The position numbers and the translations under genes are program-made. 64,000 nucleotides of DNA from Dyella sp. SG609 (GTDB lineage Bacteria > Pseudomonadota > Gammaproteobacteria > Xanthomonadales > Rhodanobacteraceae). The stretch lies in contig NZ_JAAZQJ010000004.1 of assembly GCF_012275375.1 (NCBI RefSeq), forward strand, positions 62,001 through 126,000. Reading direction: 5' to 3'. This document shows positions 37,478 to 46,502 of the stretch, one piece after another. The notes under the pieces were generated by a model. The model was not told where the DNA came from and did not search any database. It worked only from the letters and a program-made list of their open reading frames with translations. Positions within the stretch are counted from its first letter, which is position 1. Each line of letters begins with the position of its first letter.

Positions 37478-40186
37478 ATGGCCCAGCAGCGCAGTCCCGA
37501 GTTCGCTCCGCACGATGCCCCCCTGCGCGAAGACGTCCGCCGTTTAGGCACCCTGGTCGGCAACATGCTCGCCGAGCAGGTGGCGCCGGCATTCCTCGAT
37601 GAAGTCGAACGCGTGCGCACCGCTGCCATCGCGCGCCGCCACGAGGGCGCGCCGCTGGCTCTGCTGGCGGAACCGCTGACCGGTGTGGAGACCGCGCATG
37701 CCGAAGCGCTGGCGCGCGCCTTCGCAACGTATTTCCAGGCGGTGAACATCGCCGAGCGCGTGCACCGCATCCGCCGCCGCCGCGATTACCAGCGCGAGGA
37801 CCATGCGCCGCAGCCCGAATCGCTGCTCGATGCGCTCGGCCGCCTGAAGGAGCAGGGCGTCGGTGCGGCCGAGCTGCTGGAATGGCTGGCGCGGCTGCGG
37901 GTGGAACCGGTGTTCACCGCGCATCCGACCGAAGCGATGCGCCGCTCGCTGCTGGAGAAGGAACAGGCGATCGTGCGCGCGCTGATCGACAACTTCGATC
38001 CCAGCCGCACGCCGCAGGAACGCAAGGAAGACGACGACCGCATCTTCATGGCGCTGTCCTCCGCGTGGCAGACCGCCGAAGCTTCACCCGTGCGGCCCAG
38101 CGTGCAGGACGAGCATCACCACGTCGGTTTCTACCTGGCCAATCCGATCTACCGCATCGTGCCGGCGCTGTACGAGTCGCTGGCGGATGCGCTGCAGCAG
38201 GTCTACGGCGTGGCGGTGGCGTTGCCGCGCCTGCTGTCGTTCGCCACCTGGGTGGGCGGCGACATGGACGGCAATCCGAACGTGGGCGCGGACACCATCG
38301 CGGCCAGCCTCGGCAACCAGCGCGCGCACGTGCTGGAGCATTACATCGACGACATCGCCGGACTGGCGCGGCTGCTCAGCCAGACCGAGGGGCGCGTGGG
38401 CGTCGACGACGGACTGGCGCGGCGCCTGGCCGATTATCGCCAGCGTTTCCCGGAGGCCGCGGCGCAGGTGCGGCCGCGCCATGCGGACATGCCGTACCGC
38501 GCCTTCCTCGCCGTGGTCAAGGCGCGCCTGCAGGCCACGCACGACGACGATCATCCGGAAGCCTATGCGTCGCCGCAGGACCTGCTGGCCGACCTGCAGC
38601 TGATTGCCGACAGCCTGCTCGATCATCGCGGCCTGCATGCCGGCGCGTACGCGGTGCAGCGCCTGATCTGGCGCGTGCGCAGCTTCGGCTTCCATCTGGC
38701 GCGGCTGGACGTACGGCAGGACTCGCGCGTGCACGACGATGCGCTCGCCGCCCTGTTCGGCGAGGCGGACTGGCCCGAGCGCGACGACGCGGCGCGTGCG
38801 CAGGCCTTGCAGCCGTATGCGAGCGGCGAACGCGCGTTCGGCGACAGCGACGATGCCGGCGCGCAATCATTGAAGGCGGTGTTCGCCACGCTGCGCGATG
38901 CGCGCAAGCGTTACGGCAGCGATGCGGTGGGCCTGTACATCATCAGCATGGCGCGCTCCGCCGCCGACGTGCTGGCGGTGCTGGCGCTGGCGCGGCATGG
39001 CGGGCTGGTGGCCGAGGAAGACCGCGTGCCGCTGGACGTGGCTCCGCTGTTCGAAACCGTGGACGACCTGGCCAATGCGCCGGCAACCCTGCGCGCGCTG
39101 TTCGGCGACCCGGTCTACCGCGCCCATCTCGACCAGCGCGGCGGCCGCCAGTGGGTGATGCTGGGTTATTCGGACAGCGGCAAGGACGGCGGCACGCTGG
39201 CCTCGCGCTGGGGCCTGCAGCGCGCGCAGGTGGAGCTGCTGGAAGTGGCGAACGAGGCCGGTGTGCGGCTGTCGTTCTTCCATGGCCGCGGCGGTTCGGC
39301 CAGCCGCGGCGGCGCGCGCATCGCGCCGGCGCTGATGTCCTCGCCGCGCGGTTCGGTGGCCGGCGTGCTGCGCGTGACCGAGCAGGGCGAGGTGATCCAT
39401 CGCAAGTACGGCATCCGCGCCTTGGCGCTGCGCAATCTGGAACAGACCGTGGGCGCGGTGCTGCGCGCCAGCCTGCGTCCGCGCGAGCAGGACGAGCGCG
39501 AGGCGGTGTGGCGCGAGCGCATGGGCGAGCTGGCGGCGAACAGCCGCAAGACGTATCGCGCCTTCGTCGACCGCGACGGCTTTATCGATTATTTCCGCAG
39601 CGCCACGCCGATCGACGTGATCGAGCGCATGACCCTGGGCTCGCGTCCTTCGCGCCGCCGCAGCATGCGCGGCGTGCAGGATCTGCGCGCGATCCCGTGG
39701 GTGTTCGCGTGGACGCAGTGCCGCTCGATCATCACCGGCTGGTACGGACTGGGCACGGCGCTGGAGCAGGGCGCCGCGGCTTTCGGCGAGGAGGCGCTGG
39801 CGGAGATGGCAAGCGACTGGCCGTTCTTCGCCAATATGCTGGACGACGTGGAGATGGTGCTGGCCAAGAGCGACCTGGATATTGCCGAGGCCTTCTCGCA
39901 GTTGGCCGGCGAACTGCACGAGCCGTTCTTCGCGCTGATCCGCGAGGAATTCGAACGCACCACGCGCTGGGTGCTGCGCCTGAAAGGGGCGGACGAACTG
40001 CTGCGCGATGCGCCGAAGCTGAAGGTGTCGATCCGCCTGCGCAATCCCTATATCGATCCGATGAGCCTGCTGCAGGTGGATCTGCTGCGCCGCTGGCGCG
40101 CGGGCGGCAGCGAGGACGATGCGTTGCTGCGCGCGCTGGTCGCTTGCGTGAACGGCGTATCGCAGGGGCTGCAGAACACCGGTTGA
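37478..40186 (+). CDS. ppc: Phosphoenolpyruvate carboxylase
   Basis: This 902-residue enzyme makes oxaloacetate from PEP and bicarbonate to refill the TCA cycle. The catalytic histidine is near residue 149 in [12 protein letters not shown]. Further signatures are [31 protein letters not shown], the PEP/bicarbonate loop [12 protein letters not shown], and the C-terminal end QNTG with its allosteric asparagine. Length is normal. Only a weak ribosome-binding site (AGG) is seen before the ATG at 37478. It is the second gene after the palindromic repeat and has no obvious operon partner. Confidence 0.97.
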   Translation: MAQQRSPEFAPHDAPLREDVRRLGTLVGNMLAEQVAPAFLDEVERVRTAAIARRHEGAPLALLAEPLTGVETAHAEALARAFATYFQAVNIAERVHRIRRRRDYQREDHAPQPESLLDALGRLKEQGVGAAELLEWLARLRVEPVFTAHPTEAMRRSLLEKEQAIVRALIDNFDPSRTPQERKEDDDRIFMALSSAWQTAEASPVRPSVQDEHHHVGFYLANPIYRIVPALYESLADALQQVYGVAVALPRLLSFATWVGGDMDGNPNVGADTIAASLGNQRAHVLEHYIDDIAGLARLLSQTEGRVGVDDGLARRLADYRQRFPEAAAQVRPRHADMPYRAFLAVVKARLQATHDDDHPEAYASPQDLLADLQLIADSLLDHRGLHAGAYAVQRLIWRVRSFGFHLARLDVRQDSRVHDDALAALFGEADWPERDDAARAQALQPYASGERAFGDSDDAGAQSLKAVFATLRDARKRYGSDAVGLYIISMARSAADVLAVLALARHGGLVAEEDRVPLDVAPLFETVDDLANAPATLRALFGDPVYRAHLDQRGGRQWVMLGYSDSGKDGGTLASRWGLQRAQVELLEVANEAGVRLSFFHGRGGSASRGGARIAPALMSSPRGSVAGVLRVTEQGEVIHRKYGIRALALRNLEQTVGAVLRASLRPREQDEREAVWRERMGELAANSRKTYRAFVDRDGFIDYFRSATPIDVIERMTLGSRPSRRRSMRGVQDLRAIPWVFAWTQCRSIITGWYGLGTALEQGAAAFGEEALAEMASDWPFFANMLDDVEMVLAKSDLDIAEAFSQLAGELHEPFFALIREEFERTTRWVLRLKGADELLRDAPKLKVSIRLRNPYIDPMSLLQVDLLRRWRAGGSEDDALLRALVACVNGVSQGLQNTG

Positions 40187-40273
40187 AAGGCCGCGCTGGA
40201 GAGGCCTGCCGGGAGCTTGCGCAAAATCTTTCGATCTCGCTAGGCTGGACGCTTTAGACCACGAGTTTTTCCC

Positions 40274-40882
40274 ATGCATGAAGCTCCCCGCCGCCTCGGC
40301 CCCTTGCCCTGGCTGATCTTCGGCTCCCGCTGGCTGCAGCTGCCGCTGTATCTGGGCCTGATCGTGGCGCAGTGCGTCTACGTGTTCCTGTTCGCCAAGG
40401 AGCTGTGGCATCTGATCCACGAAGCGCCGTCGCTGGGCGAACAGGAGATCATGCTGATCGTGCTCGGCCTGATCGACGTGGTGATGATCTCCAACCTGCT
40501 GGTAATGGTGATCGTCGGCGGCTACGAGACCTTCGTCTCGCGCCTGCGCCTGGAGAACCATCCGGACCAGCCGGAATGGCTGTCGCACGTGAACGCCTCG
40601 GTGCTGAAGGTGAAGCTGGCGATGGCGATCATCGGCATCTCCTCGATCCACCTGCTGAAGACGTTCATCGCCGCCGGCTCGCTGACGGGGTTGCCGTTCT
40701 GCTCGGCGGAGATGCTGGCGAGCATTGCCGAGAATGGCCCAGGCACGGCGCTGAAATGCGCCACGCTCACGCCGGTGGGCGTGATGTGGCAGACCATCAT
40801 CCACTTGGTGTTTATCGTGTCGGCGATCGGGATCGCGTGGACGGACCGGTTGATGCAGAGCGCGAAGCGCGAGGAGCATTGA
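40274..40882 (+). CDS. YqhA-like inner-membrane protein (UPF0114)
   Basis: This 202-residue protein has three to four hydrophobic segments (about 20-42, 55-80, 112-135 and 165-185). The UPF0114/YqhA core is clear in [13 protein letters not shown]-like [35 protein letters not shown] and [18 protein letters not shown]. Function is not established for the family. It is slightly longer than E. coli YqhA because of an insertion before the last membrane segment. It lies 87 bases after ppc and is followed by C/G-rich hairpin repeats. Confidence 0.88.
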   Translation: MHEAPRRLGPLPWLIFGSRWLQLPLYLGLIVAQCVYVFLFAKELWHLIHEAPSLGEQEIMLIVLGLIDVVMISNLLVMVIVGGYETFVSRLRLENHPDQPEWLSHVNASVLKVKLAMAIIGISSIHLLKTFIAAGSLTGLPFCSAEMLASIAENGPGTALKCATLTPVGVMWQTIIHLVFIVSAIGIAWTDRLMQSAKREEH

Positions 40883-40892
40883 GCTTTTCACT

Positions 40893-41053
40893 CCCTCTCC
40901 CCTCCGGGGAGAGGGTTGGGGTGAGGGGCCGGGCGGAGCGGTGAGTGGAGGGTCTCGATAAGCTCAAGAGCTTTTTCCTCTCTTCTTAGAAGCGCTACCG
41001 CGAGCACCCACCCCTCATCTGCCTGCCGGCATCTTCTCCCCGGAGGGGAGAAG
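40893..41053. repeat. Pair of C/G-rich hairpins (CCCTCTCCCC type) between yqhA-like gene and uup
   Basis: A perfect hairpin CCCTCTCCCC / GGGGAGAGGG (40893-40915) is followed by GTTGGGGTGAGGGG. After about 100 bases a related inverse element has CACCCCTCAT and the hairpin CTTCTCCCC / GGGGAGAAG (41033-41053). A short AAGCTC-AA-GAGCTT-T hairpin lies between at 40960-40976. The block separates two convergent genes and may end both transcripts. Elements of this kind are widespread between genes. Confidence 0.75.
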
Positions 41054-41064
41054 AGTTTCGGTCT

Positions 41065-42924
41065 TTAGCCTTCCAGCTCAGTCCACCGCGCGTACGCCAC
41101 TTCCAGCTCCGCCTGCAGCTTCGCCAGCGCCTCGTTGTGCCGCTGGATCGCCGCGTTGTCCTGCTGGTAGAACGCCGGATCGTTCATCGCCGCCGAACAC
41201 TCGGCGATATCCGTCTCCAGCTTTTCGATCAGCGCCGGCAGCTGCTCCAGCTCGCGCTGGTCCTTGTAGCTGAGCTTGCGCTTCGGCTCCGCGGCGCGCG
41301 GCGCTTCGGCGGGCTTCGCCGGCACCGGCACGGCTTCCACCGCCTTCGCCACCGGCCGCTGCCGCAGCCAGTCGCTGTAGCCGCCGACGTAGTCGCCGAC
41401 CCGGCCTTCGCCTTCCAGCACCAGCGTGCTGCTGACCACGTTGTCGAGAAACTCGCGGTCGTGCGACACCAGCAGCAAGGTGCCCTGGTATTCGGTCAGC
41501 AGTTCTTCCAGCAGCTCCAGTGTTTCCACGTCCAGGTCGTTGGTGGGTTCGTCCATCACCAGCAGGTTGGACGGCTGGGCGAACAGCTTGGCCAGCAGCA
41601 GGCGGTTGCGTTCGCCGCCGGAGAGGCGGGTGATCGGTGCGCGGGCGCGTTCGGGCGAGAACAGGAAATCCTGCAGGTAGCCGATGACGTGCTTGCGCTG
41701 GCCGTTGAGCTCGATGTATTCGCGCCCGCCGGCCACGTTGTCCAGCGCATTGAGCGCGTCGTCGAGCTGGCTGCGGTGCTGGTCGAAGTAGGCGATCTGC
41801 AGGCCGGTGCCCAGCGTCACCTCGCCGCGCTGCGGCGTGAGTTCGCCCAGCAGGATCTTGAGCAGGGTGCTCTTGCCGGCGCCGTTCGGGCCGACGATGC
41901 CGACGCGGTCGCCGCGCATGATCACGGTGTCGAGCTGGTCGATCAGCACGCGCCCGCCGTAGGCCTGGTGCACGCCGCGCGTCTCGATCACCTTCTTGCC
42001 GGAGGCCTGTGCATTGGCCAGGGTGATCCTGGCGTTGCCGCCCAGCTCGCGCCGCTCGGCACGCTCGCGGCGCAGCGCCTTCAGCGCGCGCACGCGGCCT
42101 TCGTTGCGGGTGCGGCGCGCCTTGATGCCCTGGCGGATCCACACTTCTTCCTGCGCCAGCTTCTTGTCGAACAGCGCATTGGCCTGCGCCTCGGCGTGCA
42201 GGCGTTCCTCGCGGCGGCGCAGGTAGTTGTCGTAGTCGCCGGGCCAGCTGGTCAGCTGGCCGCGGTCGATCTCCACGATGCGCGTGGCCAGCGAGCGCAG
42301 GAACGAGCGGTCATGGGTGATGAAGATCAGGCTGCCGGCGAAGGACTTGAGAAAACCCTCGAGCCAGCCGATCGCCTCGATATCCAGGTGGTTGGTCGGC
42401 TCGTCCAGCAGCAGCACGTCCGGCTTGCGCACCAGCGCCTGGGCCAGCAGCACACGGCGCTTCATGCCGCCGGACAGCGCGGCGAAGTCGGTGTCGGCCG
42501 GCAGTTCCAGCCGCTCCAGCACCTCGTTGACGCGGCGGTCCAGATCCCAGCCGTGCCGCGCCTCGATCTGCGCCTGCACGTCGCCCAGCGCGTCGAAGTC
42601 GTGCTCGGCGAGCAGGTGGTGGTAGCGCGCCAGCAGCGCGCCGAGATCGCCCAGGCCCGCCGCGACCACGTCGAACACACTGCCGGCGGTGTCCTGCGGC
42701 ACTTCCTGCGCCATGCGCGCGACCACGATGCCGGTCTGCAGGCGCAACTCGCCGTCATCCGGCTTGAGGTCGCCCGCGATCAGCTTGAGCAGGGTGGATT
42801 TGCCTTCGCCGTTGCGGCCGACGATGCACACGCGCTCGTTCGCCTCGATCGACAGATCGACGTGTTCGAGCAGGAGGGGGCCGCCGACGCTGAAGTCGAC
42901 ACGCTGGAGTTGGATCAGGGACAT
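41065..42924 (-). CDS. uup: ABC-F ATPase Uup
   Basis: This 619-residue soluble protein has two ABC ATPase domains. The first has Walker A GRNGEGKS near 36-43, the signature LSGGMKRRVLLAQ and LLLDEPTNHLD. The second has GPNGAGKS, LSGGERNRLLLAK and VMDEPTNDLD. A linker of charged helices lies between. The C-terminal part after about 530 is a coiled coil (YKDQRELEQLPALIEKLE), the DNA-binding end of Uup. Uup binds ribosomes and branched DNA and affects transposon excision. Its start is 85 bases from the metK stop, with the metK terminator between them. Confidence 0.94.
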   Translation of the reverse strand: MSLIQLQRVDFSVGGPLLLEHVDLSIEANERVCIVGRNGEGKSTLLKLIAGDLKPDDGELRLQTGIVVARMAQEVPQDTAGSVFDVVAAGLGDLGALLARYHHLLAEHDFDALGDVQAQIEARHGWDLDRRVNEVLERLELPADTDFAALSGGMKRRVLLAQALVRKPDVLLLDEPTNHLDIEAIGWLEGFLKSFAGSLIFITHDRSFLRSLATRIVEIDRGQLTSWPGDYDNYLRRREERLHAEAQANALFDKKLAQEEVWIRQGIKARRTRNEGRVRALKALRRERAERRELGGNARITLANAQASGKKVIETRGVHQAYGGRVLIDQLDTVIMRGDRVGIVGPNGAGKSTLLKILLGELTPQRGEVTLGTGLQIAYFDQHRSQLDDALNALDNVAGGREYIELNGQRKHVIGYLQDFLFSPERARAPITRLSGGERNRLLLAKLFAQPSNLLVMDEPTNDLDVETLELLEELLTEYQGTLLLVSHDREFLDNVVSSTLVLEGEGRVGDYVGGYSDWLRQRPVAKAVEAVPVPAKPAEAPRAAEPKRKLSYKDQRELEQLPALIEKLETDIAECSAAMNDPAFYQQDNAAIQRHNEALAKLQAELEVAYARWTELEG

Positions 42925-42958
42925 CCGCGCATTGTAGCCGTTGCGCGGGGCCCCGACG

Positions 42959-42986
42959 AAAACGGGCCGCTTGCGCGGCCCGTTTT
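42959..42986 (-). terminator. Intrinsic terminator of metK
   Basis: A 12-bp perfect stem AAAACGGGCCGC / GCGGCCCGTTTT has a 4-base loop. On the minus strand the stem runs into TTTTCG. It lies 23 bases past the metK stop codon. Confidence 0.88.
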
Positions 42987-43009
42987 CCTGCAGCGGATGA
43001 AACGTCCGC

Positions 43010-44209
43010 TTACTTCAGCTTGGCGTCCGCGCGCAGCGCCTCGGCCTTGTCCGTCTTCTCCCAGGAGAAAGCGGTGTAGGTCTTGCCGTCCGGACCCTTC
43101 ACTTCGTACGGCGAGCGGCCGAAGTGGCCGTAGCTGGCGGTCTGCTGGTACATCGGATGGATCAGGTCCAGCATCTTGATGATGCCGTACGGGCGCAGGT
43201 CGAAATGCTTGCGGATCAGCTTTTCGATCTTGTCGTCCGAGATCTTGCCGGTGCCGAAGGTGGTCACCGAGATCGAGGTCGGCTCGGCCACGCCGATGGC
43301 GTAGGAGACCTGCACTTCGCAGCGGTCGGCGATGCCGGCGGCCACGATGTTCTTGGCCACGTAGCGCGCCGCGTAGGCGGCCGAACGGTCGACCTTGGAC
43401 GGGTCCTTGCCCGAGAACGCGCCGCCGCCGTGGCGGGCCCAGCCGCCGTAGGTGTCGACGATGATCTTGCGGCCGGTCAGGCCGCAGTCGCCCACCGGGC
43501 CGCCGATCACGAACTTGCCGGTCGGGTTGATGTGGAACTTGGTGCCCTTGTGCAGCAGCTTGGCCGGCAGCACGGGCTTGAGGATGTGCTCGCGCACGGC
43601 CTCGACCAGGTCCTTCTGCTTGATGTCCGGATCGTGCTGGGTCGACAGCACCACGGCGTCGATCGCCACGGCCTGGTCGTTCTCGTAGCGCAGGGTGACC
43701 TGGCTCTTGGCGTCCGGGCGCAGCCACGGCAGCGGCGACTTCTTCGCCTTGCGCACCTTGGCCTGCTGCTCGACCAGGCGGTGCGAGTAGTACACCGCCG
43801 CCGGCATGTAGTCCTTGGTCTCGTTGGTGGCGTAGCCGAACATCAGGCCCTGGTCGCCGGCGCCCTGTTCTTCCGGCTTCTTGCGGTCCACGCCCTGGTT
43901 GATGTCGGGGGACTGCTTGCCGATCAGGTTCAGCACGCCGCAGGTCTCGCCGTCGAAGCCGACGTCGGAGGAGTTGTAGCCGATGTCGACGATGACCTTG
44001 CGGGTCAGCGCCTCGAGGTCGATCCAGGCGCTGGTGGTGATCTCGCCGGCCACGATGGCCACGCCGGTCTTCACCAGGGTCTCGCAGGCCACGCGCGCAC
44101 GCGGATCCTGGGCCAGGATGGCATCGAGGACGGCGTCGGAGATCTGGTCGGCGACCTTGTCCGGATGGCCTTCGGAAACCGATTCGGAGGTGAAGAGGAA
44201 GTTGCTCAT
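43010..44209 (-). CDS. metK: S-adenosylmethionine synthetase MetK
   Basis: This 399-residue enzyme makes SAM from methionine and ATP. Signatures are [20 protein letters not shown] at the N-terminus, [13 protein letters not shown] (substrate loop), [18 protein letters not shown] (P-loop-like, phosphate binding), and [11 protein letters not shown]. Length is slightly above average, as usual for xanthomonads. The ATG at 44207-44209 has GGAAGGA about 11 bases upstream. The leader holds a small palindrome but I saw no known SAM riboswitch. It is transcribed alone and ends at the terminator at 42959-42986. Confidence 0.97.
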   Translation of the reverse strand: MSNFLFTSESVSEGHPDKVADQISDAVLDAILAQDPRARVACETLVKTGVAIVAGEITTSAWIDLEALTRKVIVDIGYNSSDVGFDGETCGVLNLIGKQSPDINQGVDRKKPEEQGAGDQGLMFGYATNETKDYMPAAVYYSHRLVEQQAKVRKAKKSPLPWLRPDAKSQVTLRYENDQAVAIDAVVLSTQHDPDIKQKDLVEAVREHILKPVLPAKLLHKGTKFHINPTGKFVIGGPVGDCGLTGRKIIVDTYGGWARHGGGAFSGKDPSKVDRSAAYAARYVAKNIVAAGIADRCEVQVSYAIGVAEPTSISVTTFGTGKISDDKIEKLIRKHFDLRPYGIIKMLDLIHPMYQQTASYGHFGRSPYEVKGPDGKTYTAFSWEKTDKAEALRADAKLK

Positions 44210-44514
44210 CGCGGGTTATATCCTTCCTTACGGATAGAGAGATAAATAAAGGGTGCGGCATGATACATGCCGGCCCCCGGTTTTGCAGCTACAGCATGCG
44301 GCCGGCAGGTGACGATTTCATGCCGATTCAGCCGTTTGGACGGCCAGGAGGCCGAATGTCGCAGGCTTCCGGCGGCCTGCCGGGCGGCCGCGCAAGCGCC
44401 CGAGGATAGCTCACGGCCGTCCCGGCCGTTGCTGCGCTGCGGGTAGGCGGGGCGGGGATTTCCGGGCCCGATCCGCTACATTCGGGCGGATCGGCACGAC
44501 TCGCGGAGGCCTGC
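44210..44514. promoter_or_regulatory. Divergent region between metK and the GDSL hydrolase gene
   Basis: This 305-base gap holds both promoters. The metK leader has an A/T-rich stretch (44235-44250) and the palindrome at 44256-44272. The half nearer the hydrolase gene is very G/C-rich, with many short inverted repeats (CGGCCGTCCCGGCCG). No gene or known riboswitch is seen. Confidence 0.5.
44256..44272. promoter_or_regulatory. Perfect palindrome in the metK leader
   Basis: CGGCATG-ATA-CATGCCG has 7-base perfect arms and lies 47-63 bases before the metK ATG. It could be an operator or a small RNA hairpin. It does not match the riboswitch classes I know for SAM. Confidence 0.45.
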
Positions 44515-45255
44515 ATGACCCGGAACCACACCATCCATCCCGCCCGCTGGCTGCTGGCCCTGGCCTGGCTGCTTCTGGCCTCGGCCGCCGCCGCCCAGAC
44601 CGTCCAGACCGTCCAGACCAAGGGGCCGGCCGAATGGCTGCCCGCCATGGACGCCTTCGCCAGGCAGGACCAGGCCCAGCCCCCGCCGCAGCAGGCCGTG
44701 CTGTTCATCGGCAGCTCCTCGATCAATTACTGGCATTCGCTGGCCGAGGATTTCCCCGGCGTGCCGGTGATCAACCGCGGCTTCGGCGGTTCGGCGATCG
44801 AGGACAGCACCTACTACGCCGACCGCATCGTTACGCCGTACCACCCGCGCCTGATCGTGATGTACGCCGGCGACAACGACGTCTACGAAGGCCACTCCGC
44901 GCAGCAGGTGGCGGACGACTTCAAGGCCTTCGTGGCGCGCGTGCGCAAGGACCTGCCGGCGGTGCCGGTGGTGTACATCTCCATCAAGCCGAGCGTGGCG
45001 CGCTGGTCGCTGTGGCCGGCGATGAGCCAGGCGAACGGCCTGATCCGCGACTGGGCGGCGACGCAGCGCGGCGTGCGCTTCGTGGATATCGCGCCGCTGA
45101 TGCTCGATGCGCAGGGCAAGCCGCGCGCGGAGCTGTTCCGCGACGACGGCCTGCATATGAAGCCGGCCGGCTATGCGCTGTGGATCCAGGCGCTGCGCCC
45201 GGTGCTGGCCTCATATGGCTTCAAGGCGAAGCCGCCAGCCGCCGACGCACCGTGA
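44515..45255 (+). CDS. Secreted SGNH/GDSL-type hydrolase
   Basis: The 246 residues start with a signal peptide (cleavage near AAAAQT). The SGNH-fold blocks are present: FIGSSSINYW (about 64-73, nucleophile Ser in GSSS), INRGFGGSAIED with the oxyanion glycine, MYAGDNDVYEG with the Asn, and the catalytic pair in RDDGLHMKPAGY. These match the GDSL-like lipase/acylhydrolase family; the close relatives act on acetylated sugars or lipids. It should work in the periplasm or be secreted. It is followed by a palindromic repeat carrying the 75-nt insert. Confidence 0.88.
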   Translation: MTRNHTIHPARWLLALAWLLLASAAAAQTVQTVQTKGPAEWLPAMDAFARQDQAQPPPQQAVLFIGSSSINYWHSLAEDFPGVPVINRGFGGSAIEDSTYYADRIVTPYHPRLIVMYAGDNDVYEGHSAQQVADDFKAFVARVRKDLPAVPVVYISIKPSVARWSLWPAMSQANGLIRDWAATQRGVRFVDIAPLMLDAQGKPRAELFRDDGLHMKPAGYALWIQALRPVLASYGFKAKPPAADAP

Positions 45256-45261
45256 TACGGC

Positions 45262-45429
45262 GTAGGTTGGGGTGAGCCCGTAGGCGACTGCGAAGGCAGG
45301 ATGCCGTAGCGAACATCCGCGTAGCGGATGGCCCGAAGGGCTGGCTGCTGATGCAGCCAGTAACCCCAACGTCGAGACCTCCAGGCGCACCGCAGCGTTG
45401 GGGTGCGCCTGCGGCTTACCCCAACCTAC
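45262..45429. repeat. Palindromic intergenic repeat, copy 4, carrying the 75-nt insert
   Basis: The left arm starts GTAGGTTGGGGTGAGCC and the right arm ends GGCTTACCCCAACCTAC, as in the other copies. The left arm is split after AGGCGA by a 75-base insertion (45288-45362) and resumes with ACCCCAAC. It lies between the convergent hydrolase and methyltransferase genes. Confidence 0.88.
45288..45362. repeat. 75-nt multi-hairpin insert, copy A
   Basis: The 75 bases start CTGCGAAGGCAGG and end GCAGCCAGTA. They fold into three successive perfect hairpins: ATCCGC-GTA-GCGGAT (45315-45329), GCCC-GAA-GGGC (45331-45341) and CTGGCTGC-TGAT-GCAGCCAG (45341-45360). Nearly identical copies lie at 46361-46435 and 49840-49914, each inside a copy of the palindromic repeat. 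Confidence 0.85.
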
Positions 45430-45441
45430 CGCAGAGCACGC

Positions 45442-46272
45442 TCAGTACACGCTGGCCCGCGCCTGCACGAAGGCGAAGAAGAACACTGCGTTCGGGTCGT
45501 TGCGCACGGCCTGCAGTTCCTTACGCATGCCGGCGACGGTGGCTGCATCGACCTGGCCGCCGTCGAGCAGGGCATCGGCCGCCGACAGCAGCAGTTCTTC
45601 CCAGAACTCGATCATGTGCTTGCGCCTGCCTGGCTGGCGGTTGTCGAGGTGGATGGTTTTCACCTCGGTATGCACGTCGTGGTAGCCGCCGGCCAGCAGC
45701 AGGTTGCCGAGCTTGGCGCCGATGAAGGGATCGCCGCCGGCGTCGTACTGGTGGTCGTTGAAGGCCAGCCAGTAGCGCAGCAGGTGCGGCGAATACGGGT
45801 CGAGGAAGAACGAGGCGTTCAGCACCTCGGTGACGTAGACGGTGGCGCCCGGGCTCAGCACGCGGCGCACTTCGCTCAGCACGCGCGCGGGGCTGGGCAT
45901 GTGTTCCAGCACCCAGCACAGGTAGGCGGCGTCGAAGCTGCGTTCGCCGAACGGCAGGTCGGTGGCGTCGGCCTGTTTCAACGTGTAGCGCGCCTCGCAC
46001 CAGGCGGTGGCGGCGAGGTTGCGCTCGGCGGCGGCGAGCTGGGCCGCCGAGCGGTCGATGCCGGTGACGTGCAGCTGCGGGAAGCGGCGCAGCAGGATCT
46101 CGGTCTGCGCGCCGACGCCGCAGCCGACTTCGAGCAGGCGGGTGGCGTCGCTGTAGTCCACGTGGCTGAACAGGCTGGGTTCGAACATGCGCGCCTGGCG
46201 CACCAGGCGGGCCTGTTCCTCGGTCGAGAAGCCGTGGATATAGGGGAAATCGCCGGTGGGTTCGGTGGCCAT
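45442..46272 (-). CDS. SAM-dependent methyltransferase (class I)
   Basis: This 276-residue Rossmann-fold methyltransferase has the SAM motif LLEVGCGVGAQTE, the acidic post II GIDRSAAQL, ADATDLPFGERSFDAAYLCWVLEH and the following VTEVLNASFFLDPYSPHLL. The order fits the UbiE/Methyltransf_11-like group; the C-terminal part suggests small-molecule substrates. The ATG at 46270-46272 is chosen because GGAGG lies just before it; an upstream in-frame ATG lies inside repeat DNA. The substrate is unknown and no pathway partner is adjacent. Confidence 0.86.
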   Translation of the reverse strand: MATEPTGDFPYIHGFSTEEQARLVRQARMFEPSLFSHVDYSDATRLLEVGCGVGAQTEILLRRFPQLHVTGIDRSAAQLAAAERNLAATAWCEARYTLKQADATDLPFGERSFDAAYLCWVLEHMPSPARVLSEVRRVLSPGATVYVTEVLNASFFLDPYSPHLLRYWLAFNDHQYDAGGDPFIGAKLGNLLLAGGYHDVHTEVKTIHLDNRQPGRRKHMIEFWEELLLSAADALLDGGQVDAATVAGMRKELQAVRNDPNAVFFFAFVQARASVY

Positions 46273-46342
46273 GGGGCCTCCGCAGCGGGGCTGGAAGGAA
46301 AGCTTAGGCCTCGGCCGTGGCGCGCTCAAGATTGGCGCACGT

Positions 46343-46502
46343 GGGGGTAGGCGTAAGCGACTGCGAAGGCAGGATGCCGTAGCGAACATCCGCGTAGCGG
46401 ATGGCCCGAAGGGCTGGCTGCTGATGCAGCCAGTAACCTCGACGATGCGCGCGGAAACCCGCTCGGTGCGCAGGCATGGCGTTGGGTATCACCCCAACCT
46501 AC
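46343..46502. repeat. Palindromic intergenic repeat, copy 5, degraded, carrying the 75-nt insert
   Basis: The left arm is worn (GTGGGGGTAGGCGTAAGCGA) and the right arm is reduced to TTGGGTATCACCCCAACCTAC, while the insert at 46361-46435 is intact. The dusB stop codon (46499-46501) lies within the right arm. Confidence 0.75.
46361..46435. repeat. 75-nt multi-hairpin insert, copy B
   Basis: This copy appears identical to copy A across all 75 positions, including the three hairpins, even though the surrounding repeat arms are degraded. That contrast suggests either recent arrival or selection on the insert. Confidence 0.85.

Noticed and set aside
44210-44330. Possible SAM riboswitch before metK
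   Set aside because: The leader does not show the conserved cores of the SAM riboswitch classes I know. Only a small palindrome is present.
46273-46389. An N-terminal extension of the methyltransferase starting at 46389
   Set aside because: The extension is translated from the palindromic repeat with its 75-nt insert. A GGAGG site directly before 46272 marks the real start.
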